Below are positions 36,514 to 44,760 of a stretch of 64,000 nucleotides of DNA, piece by piece. The first letter of the stretch is position 1. Every line of letters begins with the position of its first letter. A model generated the notes under the pieces. That model saw only the letters and a list, made by a program, of their open reading frames with translations, ran no database searches and was not told the origin of the DNA. The position numbers and the translations under genes were made by a program. Origin of the DNA: Paenibacillus sp. Root52 (lineage in GTDB: Bacteria > Bacillota > Bacilli > Paenibacillales > Paenibacillaceae); contig NZ_LMFO01000012.1 in the NCBI RefSeq assembly GCF_001426865.1, positions 435,086-499,085 on the forward strand. Direction: 5' to 3'.

Positions 36514-37515
36514 TCACCCTTTCACAGGATCAAGTGATGCAACAGGTATTTCTGATACTGCAGAAGCATTTGCAAGTTTTGCATCCAACTCACGCATACG
36601 GTTGAATGAAGCGATCGATACTTCAACCTGTTCATTCGTAGGCTCTTTCGTCGTTAATAACTGTAGCCACAACCCCGGATATCCGAGATAGCGTAACAGT
36701 GGAATATCACGAACGGAATTGGTGATTTTCAGCAATTCGAAGGAAATGCCCAGAACTACAGGTAGCAAAATCAACCGCTGACCCATGCGTTCCCATAGGT
36801 TGTCGTAAGTGAAGAGGGAGTATAGGAATACACCAATAATCACCGTCAACATAATAAAGCTACTGCCGCAACGATAATGAAGTCGGCTGTATTTTTGCAC
36901 ATTTTCTGGCGTGAGCTCTTCGCCCGCTTCATGAGCACTGATTACTTTATGCTCCGCACCGTGGTATTGGAACAAACGTTTAATCATAGGTGTCTGTGAG
37001 ATCAACCAGAGATAAGCAAGCAACAGAATCAGCTTAATGCCGCCTTCCAGTAAATTATGCAAAAACTGATTGTCGAATGCATTCTTGAAAAGAAAATTCT
37101 CAATGACCACCGGTAGCAGTGTAAGTACAATCTTCCCGAATAAGAATGAGAGTATGGCTACTGCGGTTACTCCAATAATCATGCTCAGGCTCCAGCCAGA
37201 GCCTTCTTTTTCTTTTTGTTTTGCTTTTTCTTCCGGTTCCAGTTCATCATCAGCATACGCGTCAGCAGAGTAATTCAGGTGTTTACTGCCCTTAACGCTC
37301 GAATCTATAATGCTGACAATCCCGCGCAGTAACGGAATCCGCCGCAATTTCATGACCCAGGACTTGTCTTGCTTGGGAACTTCCAAATACGTGATCTCGC
37401 CGTCTTTTCTTCGCACAGCCGTAACATTGACGTGTTTCCCACCAAACATTACGCCTTCAATGACAGCTTGCCCCCCATAGCTGACAGGCTTGGATTGTTG
37501 AGGCAAATTACTCAC
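36514..37515 (-). CDS. yqhQ: DUF1385 membrane protein YqhQ
   Basis: A 333-residue membrane protein of the DUF1385 family. The N-terminal signature SYGGQAVIEGVMFGGK is diagnostic. A charged stretch (DDELEPEEKAKQKEKEG) near residue 90 separates it from four or five membrane helices, with a conserved FQYHGAEHKVISAHEAGEEL motif between them and RLHYRCGSSF after. The biochemical function is not established; the His/Glu motifs suggest metal binding or catalysis. It is transcribed away from yqhR, and yqhP follows immediately. Confidence 0.9.
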   Translation of the reverse strand: MSNLPQQSKPVSYGGQAVIEGVMFGGKHVNVTAVRRKDGEITYLEVPKQDKSWVMKLRRIPLLRGIVSIIDSSVKGSKHLNYSADAYADDELEPEEKAKQKEKEGSGWSLSMIIGVTAVAILSFLFGKIVLTLLPVVIENFLFKNAFDNQFLHNLLEGGIKLILLLAYLWLISQTPMIKRLFQYHGAEHKVISAHEAGEELTPENVQKYSRLHYRCGSSFIMLTVIIGVFLYSLFTYDNLWERMGQRLILLPVVLGISFELLKITNSVRDIPLLRYLGYPGLWLQLLTTKEPTNEQVEVSIASFNRMRELDAKLANASAVSEIPVASLDPVKG

Positions 37516-37743
37516 CTTCCTATTCTGTTCTATGCCTTCATGGTAGAAGGCGGTGTAATAACCCTATTGTATCGAATTTTGAGAGCAATTTCTAGTTTGC
37601 AGGACAATCCGTGCTGGATGTTGTTAAGTTTGGTCAGAATGGAACATACTACCCCATAAACAATCCGTGTGAATCGAAGCTTCACATTGGGAGATACCAA
37701 CCTTGTACCGATGCAGAAGAGAGAAATGGAAGGAGCTTAACAC

Positions 37744-38319
37744 ATGACTGAGCATATAGAAGATCAAGATCATCGGAAAGACCAAATTTCGGATAGTAAA
37801 AGGCCGGCTGAGCGGAAAAGTCGTAGGAAGCAAAAACAAGGAGAAGCTCATTACTTGACCAAGCCATTTCCGTTTGCTCTCGAATTAGGATTTTTCGCGG
37901 GATTTATATGGGGTGCAATATATTTACTGTTTTATGTCATCCATTTTACGATTGTACCTTTAGGTTTTTTGGCAGAGCCCTTTTTTAAACATGAATTCGT
38001 GTATTCCATGGCAGGGCATCTGACAGGATGGTTGTTTTTTATCGCGTTTTCGATCCTAGCTTCTGTTCTCTATACCTATACACTTCGCAAGCTGAAAGGG
38101 CCGATCCCCGGTATGATCTACGGAATCGTCTGGTGGCTTATTATCTTTGTGTTGGTCGGACCTAAGGTGCATATGATGAAGCCTCAGAATGAATTAACTT
38201 GGGATTCAATCATCACTGAGTTCTGCTTCTTCCTGCTGTGGGGACTCTTCATCGGTTATACAGTAGCTATGGAGTACACAGACGAACGTAAGCGTGAGCC
38301 AGAGAAAGCAGGAGCATAG
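37744..38319 (+). CDS. yqhR: Membrane protein YqhR
   Basis: A 191-residue membrane protein. The first 40 residues are hydrophilic and basic (KRPAERKSRRKQKQGE), followed by four hydrophobic segments with PFPFALELGFFAGFIWGAIYLLFY, GHLTGWLFFIAFSILASVLY, GMIYGIVWWLIIFVLVGP and a final FCFFLLWGLFIGYT. The function is unknown; the name follows the conserved position between yqhQ and aroQ. GGAAGGAG precedes ATG. aroQ follows after 77 bases in the same direction. Confidence 0.82.
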   Translation: MTEHIEDQDHRKDQISDSKRPAERKSRRKQKQGEAHYLTKPFPFALELGFFAGFIWGAIYLLFYVIHFTIVPLGFLAEPFFKHEFVYSMAGHLTGWLFFIAFSILASVLYTYTLRKLKGPIPGMIYGIVWWLIIFVLVGPKVHMMKPQNELTWDSIITEFCFFLLWGLFIGYTVAMEYTDERKREPEKAGA

Positions 38320-38396
38320 CCGCAAAAAAGCTTCTCAATCCGGCAATGGCTGTGTTAAAATAGCAGATGGTTATTTGCAGAGAGGATGGAGCAGCT

Positions 38397-38840
38397 ATGA
38401 AACGAATTGTTGTGATCAATGGTCCGAACCTAAACATGCTAGGTGTACGTGAACCAGGCATCTATGGAACGCTTAGTCTGAAGGATATTGAAGACAAAAT
38501 TCGCAGACAGGCTGAAGAGCTTGGCGTCTCCATCACTTTTTATCAATCTAATCACGAAGGTGACATCATTGATCGTATTCACGCAGCGATGGGGAAAGAC
38601 GACGGAATCATGCTGAATGCCGGAGCCTTTACTCATTACAGCTACGCTATAAGGGATGCGATTAATGCCGTAAAAGTCCCTACAGTGGAAGTTCATCTAT
38701 CCAACATTCATGCACGCGAAGCGTTCAGACATCATTCAGTAATTGCTGCAGAAACGATCGGGCAGATTGCCGGATTTGGCGAAGTAAGCTATGAACTGGG
38801 ATTGCTGGCTCTCGTGCGTCATCTGGACAAACAAACCTGA
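38397..38840 (+). CDS. aroQ: 3-dehydroquinate dehydratase, type II
   Basis: A 147-residue enzyme that converts 3-dehydroquinate to 3-dehydroshikimate in the shikimate pathway, usually as a dodecamer. All type II motifs are visible: GPNLNMLGVREPGIYG (with the catalytic loop Arg and Tyr), SNHEGDIIDRIH, NAGAFTHYSYAIRDA, and EVHLSNIHAREAFRHHS with the catalytic His. ATG at 38397 has GAGGATGGAG upstream; the longer frame is not conserved. It matches yqhS of B. subtilis in position, before the Xaa-Pro peptidase. Confidence 0.96.
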   Translation: MKRIVVINGPNLNMLGVREPGIYGTLSLKDIEDKIRRQAEELGVSITFYQSNHEGDIIDRIHAAMGKDDGIMLNAGAFTHYSYAIRDAINAVKVPTVEVHLSNIHAREAFRHHSVIAAETIGQIAGFGEVSYELGLLALVRHLDKQT

Positions 38841-38879
38841 GCCGGGAACCCGGGAATGTGAGAGAAAGAAGGGTTACCG

Positions 38880-39953
38880 ATGGAAAACAAACGAGTGAAT
38901 AAGTTGCGTGAGGCTATGCGCGAGCGTGAACTCACGGCTATGCTGATTACTAATCCGATTAACCGTCGTTACATGACGAACTTTACGGGTTCAGCGGGAT
39001 ACGTGCTTATTACGGAACAGGAAGCATACTTGCTGACCGATTTCCGCTATATGACACAAGCACCCCTACAAGCCAAAGGATTTACCGTTGTGGAACACGG
39101 GCCAAAACCAATGGATTCCGTGCGTGAGCTGTTGCTTTCCGCAAACATCAAAGAAGTTGGCTTTGAGCAAGATAGCGTGACATTTGGCACGCATGCATCT
39201 TATGCTGAAACACTTCACCCGGTTGAACTAAAAGCTGTATCCGGTATTGTGGAACAACTTCGCATGTTCAAGGACGAAGATGAAATCGCTGTAATGCAAA
39301 GAGCAGCAGATTTGGCAGATGCAACGTTCAGCCACGTTTTACAGTTTGCGAAACCGGGCATGACTGAGCGTGAGGTCGATTTGGAGATGGAGTTCTTCAT
39401 GCGTAAGCATGGTGCGACGTCTTCTTCGTTTGATACGATCGTTGCCTCAGGTGAACGTTCCGCAATGCCTCACGGGGTAGCAAGTGAGAAGGTCATTGGA
39501 CAGAACGAATTGATTACGTTTGACTTTGGTGCGTTGCTGGACGGTTACTGTTCAGATCTGACTCGTACCATTGCAACAGGTACACCGGTACCTGAGCTGC
39601 GCAAAATCTATGATATCGTACTGGAAGCCCAGTTACATACGCTGGAGAACCTGAAACCGGGTATGACCGGACGCGAAGCCGATGCACTGGCACGTGATGT
39701 CATTGCAGGCTACGGATACGGAGATCAGTTCGGACATAGTACAGGTCATGGCTTGGGTATGGAGGTTCATGAATCTCCTCGTTTGTCCAAGCTTAGCGAC
39801 GATGTATTGAAACCGGGCATGGTTGTAACTGTTGAGCCGGGTATTTATATCGACGGTCTTGGCGGTGTACGCATCGAGGACGATGTGGTTATCACAGAGA
39901 CAGGCATTCATATTTTAACAAAATCGGATAAGAAATTTACCGTTATCGGCTAA
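38880..39953 (+). CDS. yqhT: Xaa-Pro peptidase (M24 family, YqhT type)
   Basis: A 357-residue metallopeptidase that removes residues next to proline. The N-terminal 130 residues are the creatinase-like domain (ITNPINRRYMTNFTGSAGY). The C-terminal pita-bread domain has the dinuclear metal ligands: Asp in TFDFGALLDGYCSDLTRT (two), His in GHSTGHGLGMEVHE, Glu in TVEPGIY and Glu in VRIEDDVV. AGAAAGAAGG lies shortly before ATG. In B. subtilis this gene precedes efp, an apt pairing since EF-P relieves stalling at polyproline and this peptidase cuts proline peptides. Confidence 0.93.
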   Translation: MENKRVNKLREAMRERELTAMLITNPINRRYMTNFTGSAGYVLITEQEAYLLTDFRYMTQAPLQAKGFTVVEHGPKPMDSVRELLLSANIKEVGFEQDSVTFGTHASYAETLHPVELKAVSGIVEQLRMFKDEDEIAVMQRAADLADATFSHVLQFAKPGMTEREVDLEMEFFMRKHGATSSSFDTIVASGERSAMPHGVASEKVIGQNELITFDFGALLDGYCSDLTRTIATGTPVPELRKIYDIVLEAQLHTLENLKPGMTGREADALARDVIAGYGYGDQFGHSTGHGLGMEVHESPRLSKLSDDVLKPGMVVTVEPGIYIDGLGGVRIEDDVVITETGIHILTKSDKKFTVIG

Positions 39954-40065
39954 ATAACTATCCACCGGTGATAAAGGACATGTTTTGATTTAGAAGGTGG
40001 GAGATTATCTCCTGAATGGTGAGGAATATATTGCGAAGTAGTGGAAGAGACGGAATCGATTCTTA

Positions 40066-40160
40066 AGAAGCGTCAGCGTTCGCCTTTGTCTCCCCATTTT
40101 TAACCTTATTATAGTCTAATCAATAAAAATGGGGAGACAACAGCGATCGGAAGAACGATC
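40066..40160 (+). other. Conserved structured intergenic element, copy B
   Basis: It has the same layout as copy A at 17848: AGAAGCG, AGCGTTCGCCTTT, a perfect 14-bp stem (GTCTCCCCATTTTT at 40088-40101 with AAAAATGGGGAGAC at 40125-40138), then AACAGCGATCGGAAG. Nearly every stem base pair differs from copy A, yet pairing is kept, and the outer CGTT/AGCG helix keeps a G-U pair. It lies in the 319-base gap between yqhT and efp, in the gene direction. The stem could also help terminate yqhT, though no T-run follows it. Confidence 0.7.
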
Positions 40161-40272
40161 CGACTCTGGAACGGTCTCTGCGGTAATTTTCTGCGAATCA
40201 GAAGATTCCCCACCTTCAATCAACGTATTGTCCTGTATCACCTACTTTTCAACTATACCAGGAGGGATCTTT

Positions 40273-40830
40273 GTGATTTCAGTAAACGATTTTAAAACAG
40301 GCTTGACTGTACAAGTAGATAACGATATCTATACCGTACTTGATTTCCAACACGTTAAACCAGGTAAAGGCGCTGCCTTTGTACGTTCCAAATTGAAAAA
40401 TTTGCGCAATGGTAACACGGTTGAAAAAACATTCCGTGCAGGTGAAACAATTGGCCGTGCAATCATCGAAAACCGTGGCGTATCTTACCTGTATGCAAGT
40501 GGTGCAGAGCACACGTTCATGGATAACGAAACATATGACCAGTTCACTTTGACTAGTGACCAACTGGAATGGGAATTGAACTTCCTGAAAGAAAACATGA
40601 ACGTAAAAATCGTTAGCTACCAAGGCGAAATCCTCGGGATTGACTTGCCAACAAGCGTTGAGTTGAAAGTTATCGAAACAGAGCCAAGCGTTAAAGGTAA
40701 CACTGCACAAGGTGCTACCAAAAACGCGAAAGTAGAAACAGGATTGAATGTACAAGTTCCTTTGTTCATCAACGAAGGTGACGTTCTCCTGATCGATACA
40801 CGTGAAGGTAAATACTCTTCCCGTGCGTAA
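40273..40830 (+). CDS. efp: Translation elongation factor P
   Basis: A 185-residue factor that enters the ribosome E site and relieves stalling at consecutive prolines. The three domains are visible, with the loop [12 protein letters not shown] carrying Lys32, the residue that is modified in several bacteria. It is near-identical in pattern to B. subtilis EF-P (MISVNDF at the start, [13 protein letters not shown] end). GTG at 40273 has CAGGAGGGATC upstream; the frame to 40129 crosses the structured element and is rejected. A strong terminator follows at 40866. Confidence 0.96.
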   Translation: MISVNDFKTGLTVQVDNDIYTVLDFQHVKPGKGAAFVRSKLKNLRNGNTVEKTFRAGETIGRAIIENRGVSYLYASGAEHTFMDNETYDQFTLTSDQLEWELNFLKENMNVKIVSYQGEILGIDLPTSVELKVIETEPSVKGNTAQGATKNAKVETGLNVQVPLFINEGDVLLIDTREGKYSSRA

Positions 40831-40865
40831 CTTTTAATGACTGTAAGCGAATAAACGGTCAGATC

Positions 40866-40900
40866 AACCCTTTGCCATTTGTTTGGCAGAGGGTTTTTTC
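40866..40900 (+). terminator. Intrinsic terminator after efp
   Basis: AACCCTTTGCCA pairs with TGGCAGAGGGTT (one mismatch) around a 6-base loop, followed by TTTTTT. Confidence 0.88.
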
Positions 40901-41020
40901 GAAAAAAGATTAGCCTATCAGACGCTTTCGTAATATACTGGGTTAAAGTCATTTTTCGGAGAGAATAATGGCGATGGACATCAATTATGCATACTGCACA
41001 AGGTAGGGAGTGGATTTGCG

Positions 41021-42274
41021 TTGTCATTGTACGTCATGAAATTTGGGGGCAGCTCGGTCGGAGACACGGAGCGTATGAAACGTGTAGCTGGACGTGTTGT
41101 AGAGAAAATGGATGAAGGCCATCAGTGTGTAGTTGTCGTTTCGGCAATGGGAGATACAACCGATGATTTGATTGATCAAGCGAAACAATTGAATAGTGAG
41201 TTACCAGCACGTGAGATGGATATGCTTCTTACAACTGGAGAACAGATCTCAATCTCTTTGTTATCCATGGCTATTCAAGCACTTGGACGCAAAGCTGTGT
41301 CGTTTACAGGCTGGCAAGCTGGTTTCCGCACAGAGCCAGTTCATGGCAAAGCGCGTATTAACGATATTCAGCCTGAGCGAGTGATTAGAGCGCTTGAGGA
41401 CGGAAATATTGTTATCGTTGCCGGTTTCCAAGGGATGACGGAAGACGGTGAGATCACTACATTAGGTCGGGGCGGCTCGGACACAACGGCCGTAGCCCTG
41501 GCAGCAGCTATTCAAGCGGATGCGTGCGAGATCTATACGGATGTGGACGGAATTTATTCTACCGATCCAAGGATCGTGAAGGTTGCGCGTAAGCTGAAAG
41601 AAATTTCGTATGACGAAATGCTGGAATTAGCAAATCTGGGCGCAGCCGTTTTGCACCCGCGTGCAGTTGAGTACGCGAAGCATTCCGGTGTACCTTTGAT
41701 TGTAAGATCCAGCTTTAACCATAATGAAGGAACGGTTGTGAAGGAGGAAGCAACGATGGAACAAGGTGTAGTGGTTAGTGGTATTGCCTATGACAAAAAC
41801 GTAGCTCGCATCAGCATTTTGGGTGTTCCAGATGCCCCAGGAGTTCTGGCAGAAGTGTTTGGTGCTCTGGCGTCTGAGCAGCTTGACGTTGATATCATCG
41901 TGCAAAGTGGTGTAATGGACGGGAAAGCAGACTTCTCCTTCTCCGTAGCATTGTCTGATCGTGAGAACGCATTGCGTGTCATTGAGAGCCTCCATAGCCG
42001 TTTACCGTATCGTGAAGTGACTTCTGAAGATAACTTGGTTAAAGTATCGATCGTTGGCGCAGGTATGGTGAGCCATCCAGGCGTGGCTGCGAAGATGTTC
42101 CAAGTGATCTCAGGTGAAGGTGTGAGCATCAAAATGGTAAGCACTTCTGAGATCAAAGTCTCCTGTGTCATTGATGGGGAGAAACTGCATGATGTAATCA
42201 AGGCATTGCACACAGCGTATGACCTCGACACAGCGGAACAAGCTGTAGTTGGCGGGCCGCAAGTTCGTCGATAA
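41021..42274 (+). CDS. lysC: Aspartokinase (LysC type, alpha subunit)
   Basis: A 417-residue aspartokinase that phosphorylates aspartate at the start of lysine, threonine, methionine and diaminopimelate synthesis. The kinase domain opens with the family motif MKFGGSSV (residues 6-13) and includes TTLGRGGSDTTAVALA and a DGIYSTDPR segment. Two ACT regulatory domains follow (about 265-400), beginning VARISILGVPDAPGVLAEVF and VKVSIVGAGMVSHPGVAAKM. TTG at 41021 has AGGGAG ten bases upstream. A second ribosome binding site inside the gene predicts a separate beta subunit (see 41741). No lysine riboswitch is seen in the 120 bases upstream, unlike B. subtilis lysC, so it might correspond to another isozyme. 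Confidence 0.93.
   Translation: MSLYVMKFGGSSVGDTERMKRVAGRVVEKMDEGHQCVVVVSAMGDTTDDLIDQAKQLNSELPAREMDMLLTTGEQISISLLSMAIQALGRKAVSFTGWQAGFRTEPVHGKARINDIQPERVIRALEDGNIVIVAGFQGMTEDGEITTLGRGGSDTTAVALAAAIQADACEIYTDVDGIYSTDPRIVKVARKLKEISYDEMLELANLGAAVLHPRAVEYAKHSGVPLIVRSSFNHNEGTVVKEEATMEQGVVVSGIAYDKNVARISILGVPDAPGVLAEVFGALASEQLDVDIIVQSGVMDGKADFSFSVALSDRENALRVIESLHSRLPYREVTSEDNLVKVSIVGAGMVSHPGVAAKMFQVISGEGVSIKMVSTSEIKVSCVIDGEKLHDVIKALHTAYDLDTAEQAVVGGPQVRR
41741..41758 (+). promoter_or_regulatory. Internal ribosome binding site and start for the aspartokinase beta subunit
   Basis: AAGGAGG is followed 8 bases later by ATG at 41756, in frame at codon 246. It would yield a 172-residue beta subunit (MEQGVVVSGIAYDKN onward) containing only the ACT domains. 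In B. subtilis LysC the beta subunit is made from an internal start at the same codon position, so this is expected to be functional. Confidence 0.85.
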
Positions 42275-42334
42275 TTGCATCAGTATATCGTCTGGAAGTC
42301 TGGTTCGTAGCAACATAGACCGATAGGCATAAGA

Positions 42335-42370
42335 AAAGGCTAATCGAAGCACATTCGGTTAGCCTTTTTT
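42335..42370 (+). terminator. Intrinsic terminator after lysC
   Basis: AAAGGCTAATCGAA pairs with TTCGGTTAGCCTTT (one G-T) around a 5-base loop, followed by TTTTTT. Confidence 0.87.
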
Positions 42371-42447
42371 GGTTCGTTATTATACGTTATGCCGCCTTCA
42401 GCGCATTGTTGACTTCCGATGAGTCTTAGGAACGACGACATCATTCC

Positions 42448-42476
42448 TATACAGCATGCATCTCTTTTGTTATGAT
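42448..42476 (+). promoter_or_regulatory. Candidate promoter of the LacI-type gene
   Basis: TATACA at 42448, a 17-base spacer and TATGAT at 42471. The operator palindrome lies immediately downstream. Confidence 0.5.
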
Positions 42477-42492
42477 GTAAACGTGTCAGTTT

Positions 42493-42517
42493 GGTTTACA
42501 AAATCGTTTTGTAAACC
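42493..42517. promoter_or_regulatory. Palindromic operator for the LacI-type regulator
   Basis: GGTTTACAAAA and TTTTGTAAACC form a perfect 11-bp inverted repeat around TCG, just after the promoter and 27 bases before the regulator start. The half-site motif GTAAAC(C/A) recurs three times upstream of the permease operon (43697-43738), which argues that one regulator uses both regions. Confidence 0.75.
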
Positions 42518-42543
42518 TTTTAGAAGAGGCGGGTGGAGTAGCG

Positions 42544-43593
42544 TTGGACAAGAAGAAAAAGGTAACGATGCAGGAAATTGCCGATAGAGTTGGTGTATCC
42601 AAATATGCAGTATCCAAAGCGTTATCTGGCAAGGCAGGTATCAGTACGGCAACACGTGAACGAATATTTGAAGTGGCTTCGAATCTAGGTTATTTGGATC
42701 AGCAACTAACTAGACGCACGATGGCTCCTAAGACGCAGACAGAGGAAGAAGAGCGCATGATTGGTATACTTTTTCCCAATATCCGTAGTCAGAATAGAGA
42801 ATCTTTTTATTGGGGGCGCGTGCTTGAAGGGGTGTTTCGCGGTTTAGAAGAGCATGGGATTTCATCCGTACTCATTACAGACGACAGTCCTCATAATTTT
42901 AACAAACTCATGCGCCCAGAGGCGTTACTGGGTATCATCGGGATCGGACTGATTGATACAGCTATGCTGGTTGAGTTACGTTCACTTGGTATTCCTTTTG
43001 TTATTATAGATCACGAGGATGAGTTGGTTGCTTCAGATACGGTGTTTATGAACAATTATGATATTTATCGTAAGCTAACGAAATTTCTGATTGGTAAAGG
43101 CCATCGAGATATTCAGTTTGTAGGAGATTGGTCGTATGCCCGTAGTTTTGCCGATCGTTGGAGTGGATTCAAGGCGATTCTTGATGAAAATGGTATACCT
43201 TACACCCCACATAAAGAGCTGCTACAGATTAGACCGACACATCATCATGAAAATCTAGAGCTGATTCGCACAGCGATGCAACAGTTGATAGAGGCCTCTT
43301 CGACTACTGCGATTGTATGTGCCAACGATAAGGTGGCTTCATTATGCATGGCTGAATTGGAGAGACAAGGTAAACGAATCCCTGCCGATATTTCAGTTGT
43401 TGCTTTTGACAACGATCCTGACGTTCAGGCGCAATATCCTGAGTTGTGTACTGTAAACGCGGAGACTGAGGCGCTAGGAGTGCAGGCAGTAGAAATCATG
43501 CAATGGAGGCTGAAGCATATCACAATGCCTTATGAGAAGAGACTAATTCAAGGTGAGCTGATTATCAAAGGCAGCATTGATAGCCTAGTCTAA
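42544..43593 (+). CDS. LacI family transcriptional regulator
   Basis: A 349-residue repressor. The N-terminal helix-turn-helix and hinge are clear (VTMQEIADRVGVSKYAVSKALSGK at about residues 7-30, then ISTATRERIFEVASNLGY). A periplasmic-binding-protein-like sugar-sensing domain covers about 70-345, with FVIIDHEDELVASDTV and VVAFDNDPDVQAQYP as typical segments. TTG at 42544 has GGGTGGAG upstream. It precedes an ABC sugar importer and a beta-mannosidase in the same direction, and operator-like repeats occur before itself and before the importer. It is most likely the mannoside-responsive repressor of the locus, including itself. Confidence 0.9.
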   Translation: MDKKKKVTMQEIADRVGVSKYAVSKALSGKAGISTATRERIFEVASNLGYLDQQLTRRTMAPKTQTEEEERMIGILFPNIRSQNRESFYWGRVLEGVFRGLEEHGISSVLITDDSPHNFNKLMRPEALLGIIGIGLIDTAMLVELRSLGIPFVIIDHEDELVASDTVFMNNYDIYRKLTKFLIGKGHRDIQFVGDWSYARSFADRWSGFKAILDENGIPYTPHKELLQIRPTHHHENLELIRTAMQQLIEASSTTAIVCANDKVASLCMAELERQGKRIPADISVVAFDNDPDVQAQYPELCTVNAETEALGVQAVEIMQWRLKHITMPYEKRLIQGELIIKGSIDSLV

Positions 43594-43696
43594 CATACAA
43601 CCATATGAGGTTATCCATTACAGGTGAATGTAAAGGATAGCCTATTTGGTATGAAATGAATATCTATCAAACGAGAAATATTCATATTATTTATTT

Positions 43697-43738
43697 ATGT
43701 AAACGCTTAAAGTAAACCTATTAAAATTTTGTAAACAT
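43697..43738. promoter_or_regulatory. Clustered GTAAAC operator half-sites and cre-like site before the mannoside operon
   Basis: ATGTAAACGC, AAGTAAACCT and TTGTAAACAT share the half-site of the palindrome at 42493, spaced by 13 and 19 bases. The first, ATGTAAACGCTTAAAG (43697-43712), also resembles a CcpA cre site, matching most positions of WTGNAARCGNWWWCAW. It lies just upstream of the -35 box. Confidence 0.55.
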
Positions 43739-43757
43739 AATATTATTGATAAATTAG

Positions 43758-43787
43758 TTGACAGAATACTTCGGAAATGACTATGAT
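43758..43787 (+). promoter_or_regulatory. sigma-A promoter of the mannoside operon
   Basis: TTGACA at 43758, an 18-base spacer and TATGAT at 43782 predict a start near 43794. This excludes the upstream candidate start codons of the first permease. Confidence 0.8.
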
Positions 43788-43842
43788 GTACTCAGATACA
43801 GCGTTTCACGCTGACAGACTACAATGGAAACGGGGTAATGCT

Positions 43843-44760
43843 ATGTTCGGCAAAAAGCGGGGAATCGGCTGGATCTACCAGCAGAATGTGGCTGGTTATG
43901 TGTTTATCTCGCCTTGGCTGATTGGTTTTCTGCTATTAACACTGTGGCCGATTCTGCAATCGTTCTATCTTTCGTTCACAGACTATTCTCTTTTAGATTC
44001 GCCAACATGGGTAGGTACGCGTAACTATAGCGAAATATTACAATCTGACAAATTATTTTTGAAATCGCTTACAGTCACGTTTGTATTTGTGCTACTAGCG
44101 GTACCAATTAAGCTTTTCTTCTCACTCATGGTTGCGATTTTGCTGAACAAGGACATTAAGGGCATGAATGTCTATCGTACTGCGATTTACTTTCCGTCCT
44201 TGATTGGAGGCAGCATTGCAGTGTCTGCGTTGTGGCGGAACATGTTCGGCATGGATGGTTACATAAACCACGTACTTGGCTGGTTTGGGATTACCGGAAT
44301 CGGCTGGATATCCAATCCGAATACAGCACTGGGTACTCTGATCTTGCTGAATGCCTGGCAGTTTGGGTCAACAATGGTCATTTTTCTAGCTGGATTGAAG
44401 CAGATTCCAAAAGATCTATATGAATCCGCCTCTGTGGATGGAGCTAGTAGTATTCGTAAATTTTTCTCTATCACCATCCCGATGCTCTCACCAGTCATGT
44501 TCTTCAACCTTGTACTCGGCATAATTAACTCATTTCAAATGTTCACATCAGCTTTTGTCATTACCGCTGGAGGGCCGGCGAATTCTACGTACATGTATGT
44601 ATTGTTCCTTTACGATAAGGCGTTCAAGCAGTTTCAAATGGGTTACGCTTCAGCGCTGGCATGGATTCTGCTTGTCATTATCGGTGTCTTTACAGCACTG
44701 AATTTCATCGTATCTAAATACTGGGTCTTCTATGAATCCGAAGGAGGTAAATCAAAATGA
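43843..44760 (+). CDS. ABC sugar transporter permease (MalF-type, CUT1)
   Basis: A 305-residue inner-membrane permease with six hydrophobic segments. The N-terminal GYVFISPWLIGFLLLTLWPI and YLSFTDYSLLDSPTWVGTRNY are typical of CUT1 oligosaccharide importers. The EAA loop that contacts the ATPase is KDLYESASVDGASSIRKFFS. The open frame reaches 43777, but that codon overlaps the -10 box, so ATG at 43843 (MFGKKRGIGW) is chosen. It overlaps the next permease gene by 4 bases (ATGA). With 44757 and 45642 it forms an importer lacking its own ATPase, which presumably borrows a shared MsmX-type protein encoded elsewhere. Confidence 0.9.
   Translation: MFGKKRGIGWIYQQNVAGYVFISPWLIGFLLLTLWPILQSFYLSFTDYSLLDSPTWVGTRNYSEILQSDKLFLKSLTVTFVFVLLAVPIKLFFSLMVAILLNKDIKGMNVYRTAIYFPSLIGGSIAVSALWRNMFGMDGYINHVLGWFGITGIGWISNPNTALGTLILLNAWQFGSTMVIFLAGLKQIPKDLYESASVDGASSIRKFFSITIPMLSPVMFFNLVLGIINSFQMFTSAFVITAGGPANSTYMYVLFLYDKAFKQFQMGYASALAWILLVIIGVFTALNFIVSKYWVFYESEGGKSK

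Noticed and set aside
40129..40272. 48-codon N-terminal extension of EF-P
   Set aside because: It is encoded by the structured element; GTG at 40273 has a strong ribosome binding site and gives the standard EF-P start.
40901..41020. Lysine riboswitch upstream of aspartokinase
   Set aside because: Only 120 bases separate the efp terminator and the gene and no L-box core or terminator-antiterminator pair was seen.
43777..43842. Upstream ATG codons as the first permease start
   Set aside because: They overlap the -10 hexamer TATGAT of the operon promoter.
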